The notes below the pieces were generated by a model. It was not told the origin of the DNA. It ran no database searches and saw nothing but the letters and a program-made list of their open reading frames with translations. The position numbers and the translations under genes are program-made. From an uncultured Rhodospirillaceae bacterium (GTDB lineage Bacteria > Pseudomonadota > Alphaproteobacteria > Rhodospirillales > Magnetospirillaceae), in the NCBI GenBank assembly GCA_903899885.1, contig CAIULK010000152.1, positions 1 through 64,000 on the forward strand: a stretch of 64,000 bases of DNA. Direction: 5' to 3'. Below, piece after piece: positions 62,821 to 64,000 of the stretch (position 1 is its first letter; every line of letters starts with the position of its first letter).

Positions 62821-63246
62821 ATGACGCGGATTAGGGTACAATATGCGGCCTTGCCGTTCCGGCTTGTCGATGGACAGCCCGAGGTTCTGCTGGTCACCTC
62901 GCGCGAGACCAAACGCTGGATCATCCCCAAGGGAAAACCGGAAAAGGGCTTGTCCGCCTGCGAGGCCGCCGCTCAGGAGGCCTATGAGGAAGCGGGGGTC
63001 ACCGGTTTCGTTTCGACCAAGGCGGTCGCCAGCTTCCCTTCGGTCAAGCGGCTGCGTTCGGGGATTGAGGTGCCCGCCGTCGTGCGGGTGTTCCTGCTGG
63101 ACGTTCAAGCGATTCTGGATGACTGGCCGGAAAGGACCCAGCGCGAGCGCGGCTGGATGTCGCCCGGCGAGGCCGCGATGCGGGTGACCGAATCGGGATT
63201 GGTCCAGTTGATGCTGGATTTCGGGGCTTTGTGGAACGCGGCATGA
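62821..63246 (+). CDS. NUDIX hydrolase with a non-canonical box
   Basis: A 141-residue NUDIX protein. The box GKPEKGLSACEAAAQEAYEE then AGV keeps the Gly, the EE and the final G, but has Leu where the first Glu is expected and Gln in place of the Arg. This form resembles diphosphoinositol/Ap4A-type hydrolases. The ATG at 62821 has AGGA upstream. It precedes the DUF47-pit genes on the same strand, suggesting a link to phosphate metabolism. Confidence 0.85.
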   Translation: MTRIRVQYAALPFRLVDGQPEVLLVTSRETKRWIIPKGKPEKGLSACEAAAQEAYEEAGVTGFVSTKAVASFPSVKRLRSGIEVPAVVRVFLLDVQAILDDWPERTQRERGWMSPGEAAMRVTESGLVQLMLDFGALWNAA

Positions 63247-63300
63247 CTTTTATGGTATGACGGTTTTGTTGCAACGCCCTCCCCCTGAAATGGCCCCCCC

Positions 63301-63945
63301 ATGCTTCCCAAGTTGATCCGTGCCTTGTTGCCGCGCGAAGAGCCCTTCGTGCGGCACTTCATTGATCATGCCAATTGCCTGATCGCCGCCGCCCGCGCCC
63401 TGACGGCGATGATGGAGGCCGACGAGGCCGAACGTCCCGCGCGGTTCCGCGAGGTTTGCGTCATCGAAGGCCAGGCCGACGCGATCGCGAAGGAAACCAT
63501 GGTCCGGTTGCACCGCGCCTTCATGACGCCGTTCGACCGTTCCTGCATTCACGGGCTGATCACCGCCCAGGATGACGCGGTGGATTTGGTCGAGGACGTC
63601 GCCCAACGCGCGATGCTTTACCGGATCACCAACTATTGCCCCTTGATGCGCGAAATGGCGGCGCTCATCGAAACCAGCGCGGCCCTCTTGGCCGAGGCGA
63701 TCCCGCTGTTGACCGACATCAGCCGCAACGCCGAACGGATCAACGGCCTGTGCCAGCGGATCGGCCGGATCGAAAGCGATGCGGACGCCACCTTGCGCCG
63801 CGCGCTCAACGATCTGTTCGAAAACCCGCCCGATGCGATCACGCTGCTGGCGCGCAAGGAAATCTTCGAATTGCTGGAAACCGTTACCGATCGCTGCGAC
63901 GACGTCGCCGATCTGATCGACGGACTTGTCTTGGACAACGTTTAG
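63301..63945 (+). CDS. DUF47 (PhoU-like, Pit accessory) protein
   Basis: A 214-residue helical protein of the DUF47/PhoU-like family: MLPKLIRALLPREEPFVRHF, then EGQADAIAKETMVRLHRAFM, then TPFDRSCIHGLITAQDDAVD, a metal-binding pattern shared with PhoU. Such proteins regulate Pit-type phosphate transporters, and a pit start codon lies 12 bases downstream. Confidence 0.9.
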   Translation: MLPKLIRALLPREEPFVRHFIDHANCLIAAARALTAMMEADEAERPARFREVCVIEGQADAIAKETMVRLHRAFMTPFDRSCIHGLITAQDDAVDLVEDVAQRAMLYRITNYCPLMREMAALIETSAALLAEAIPLLTDISRNAERINGLCQRIGRIESDADATLRRALNDLFENPPDAITLLARKEIFELLETVTDRCDDVADLIDGLVLDNV

Positions 63946-63957
63946 GCCGCTTGAACC

Positions 63958-64000
63958 ATGGATGCCGCCGCCCTTGGGCTGTTGCCGGTTATCGCCATCA
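63958..64000 (+). CDS. pit: start of an inorganic phosphate transporter (Pit family), partial
   Basis: The frame from ATG 63958 reads MDAAALGLLPVIAI and continues past the window edge. Its hydrophobic start and position directly after a DUF47 gene fit a Pit transporter. Only 14 residues are visible, so the call rests mainly on context. Confidence 0.55.
   Translation, partial: MDAAALGLLPVIAI

Overview
The window is GC-rich (about 65%) chromosomal DNA of an alphaproteobacterium. Gene content best fits the Rhodospirillales, something like Magnetospirillum/Phaeospirillum. The evidence is an FlbD-type sigma-54 flagellar activator inside a fliF-fliG-fliH-fliN-flbD-flhA-flhF-flhG cluster, several HAMP/MCP chemoreceptors (one with a C-terminal PilZ domain), a UbiE/UbiB ubiquinone pair, and Rhodospirillaceae-like porins. 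The genus is an inference; the window contains no rRNA. It is mostly vertically inherited core and regulatory sequence with a few small accessory scars. There is no CRISPR array, prophage or complete insertion sequence.

Layout. 1-7.7 kb: a PIN-domain remnant, a Cache chemoreceptor, a DEAD-box RNA helicase, a TetR regulator with a His/Pro/Tyr-rich exported protein divergent from an MFS exporter (with a palindromic operator candidate), a decayed toxin-antitoxin module, and DUF2786/DUF3572 genes. 7.8-17.8 kb: an AspT-like antiporter; a minus-strand series binding protein > histidine kinase > PAS/MCP/PilZ receptor > LrgA > LrgB; and a divergent NIT-domain chemoreceptor. 17.8-24.5 kb: housekeeping genes ubiE, ubiB, recX, glutamate-cysteine ligase, chorismate mutase, leuB and leuD. 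Palindromic intergenic repeats cluster here.

24.6-40.6 kb: the flagellar block. fliK (behind a strong sigma-54 promoter match), flgD and flgE form the hook unit. After a terminator, fliF-fliG-fliH-fliN-flbD-flhA-flhF-flhG and a FliK-like gene form one tight operon for the MS ring, switch, export gate, placement and sigma-54 regulation. A second sigma-54 promoter match precedes a J-domain/zinc-ribbon/SH3-like membrane protein, suggesting it belongs to the same regulon.

42.3-56.4 kb: a porin with a strong terminator; a DUF559 nuclease-like gene enclosed by about 65-bp inverted repeats (the most mobile-looking object here); a TPR/SPINDLY-type O-GlcNAc transferase; a two-component system followed by a heavy-metal-type RND tripartite efflux operon; and a beta-barrel porin interrupted by a one-base frameshift. 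56.4-64 kb: a ThiE-like protein, YggS, WecB, RsmB, tRNA-Ser(CGA), an unpaired response regulator, a degenerate EAL protein, a NUDIX hydrolase, a DUF47 protein and the start of a Pit phosphate transporter.

Start codons were chosen from Shine-Dalgarno sequences, gene overlaps and family length, so several proteins are shorter than the longest open frame.
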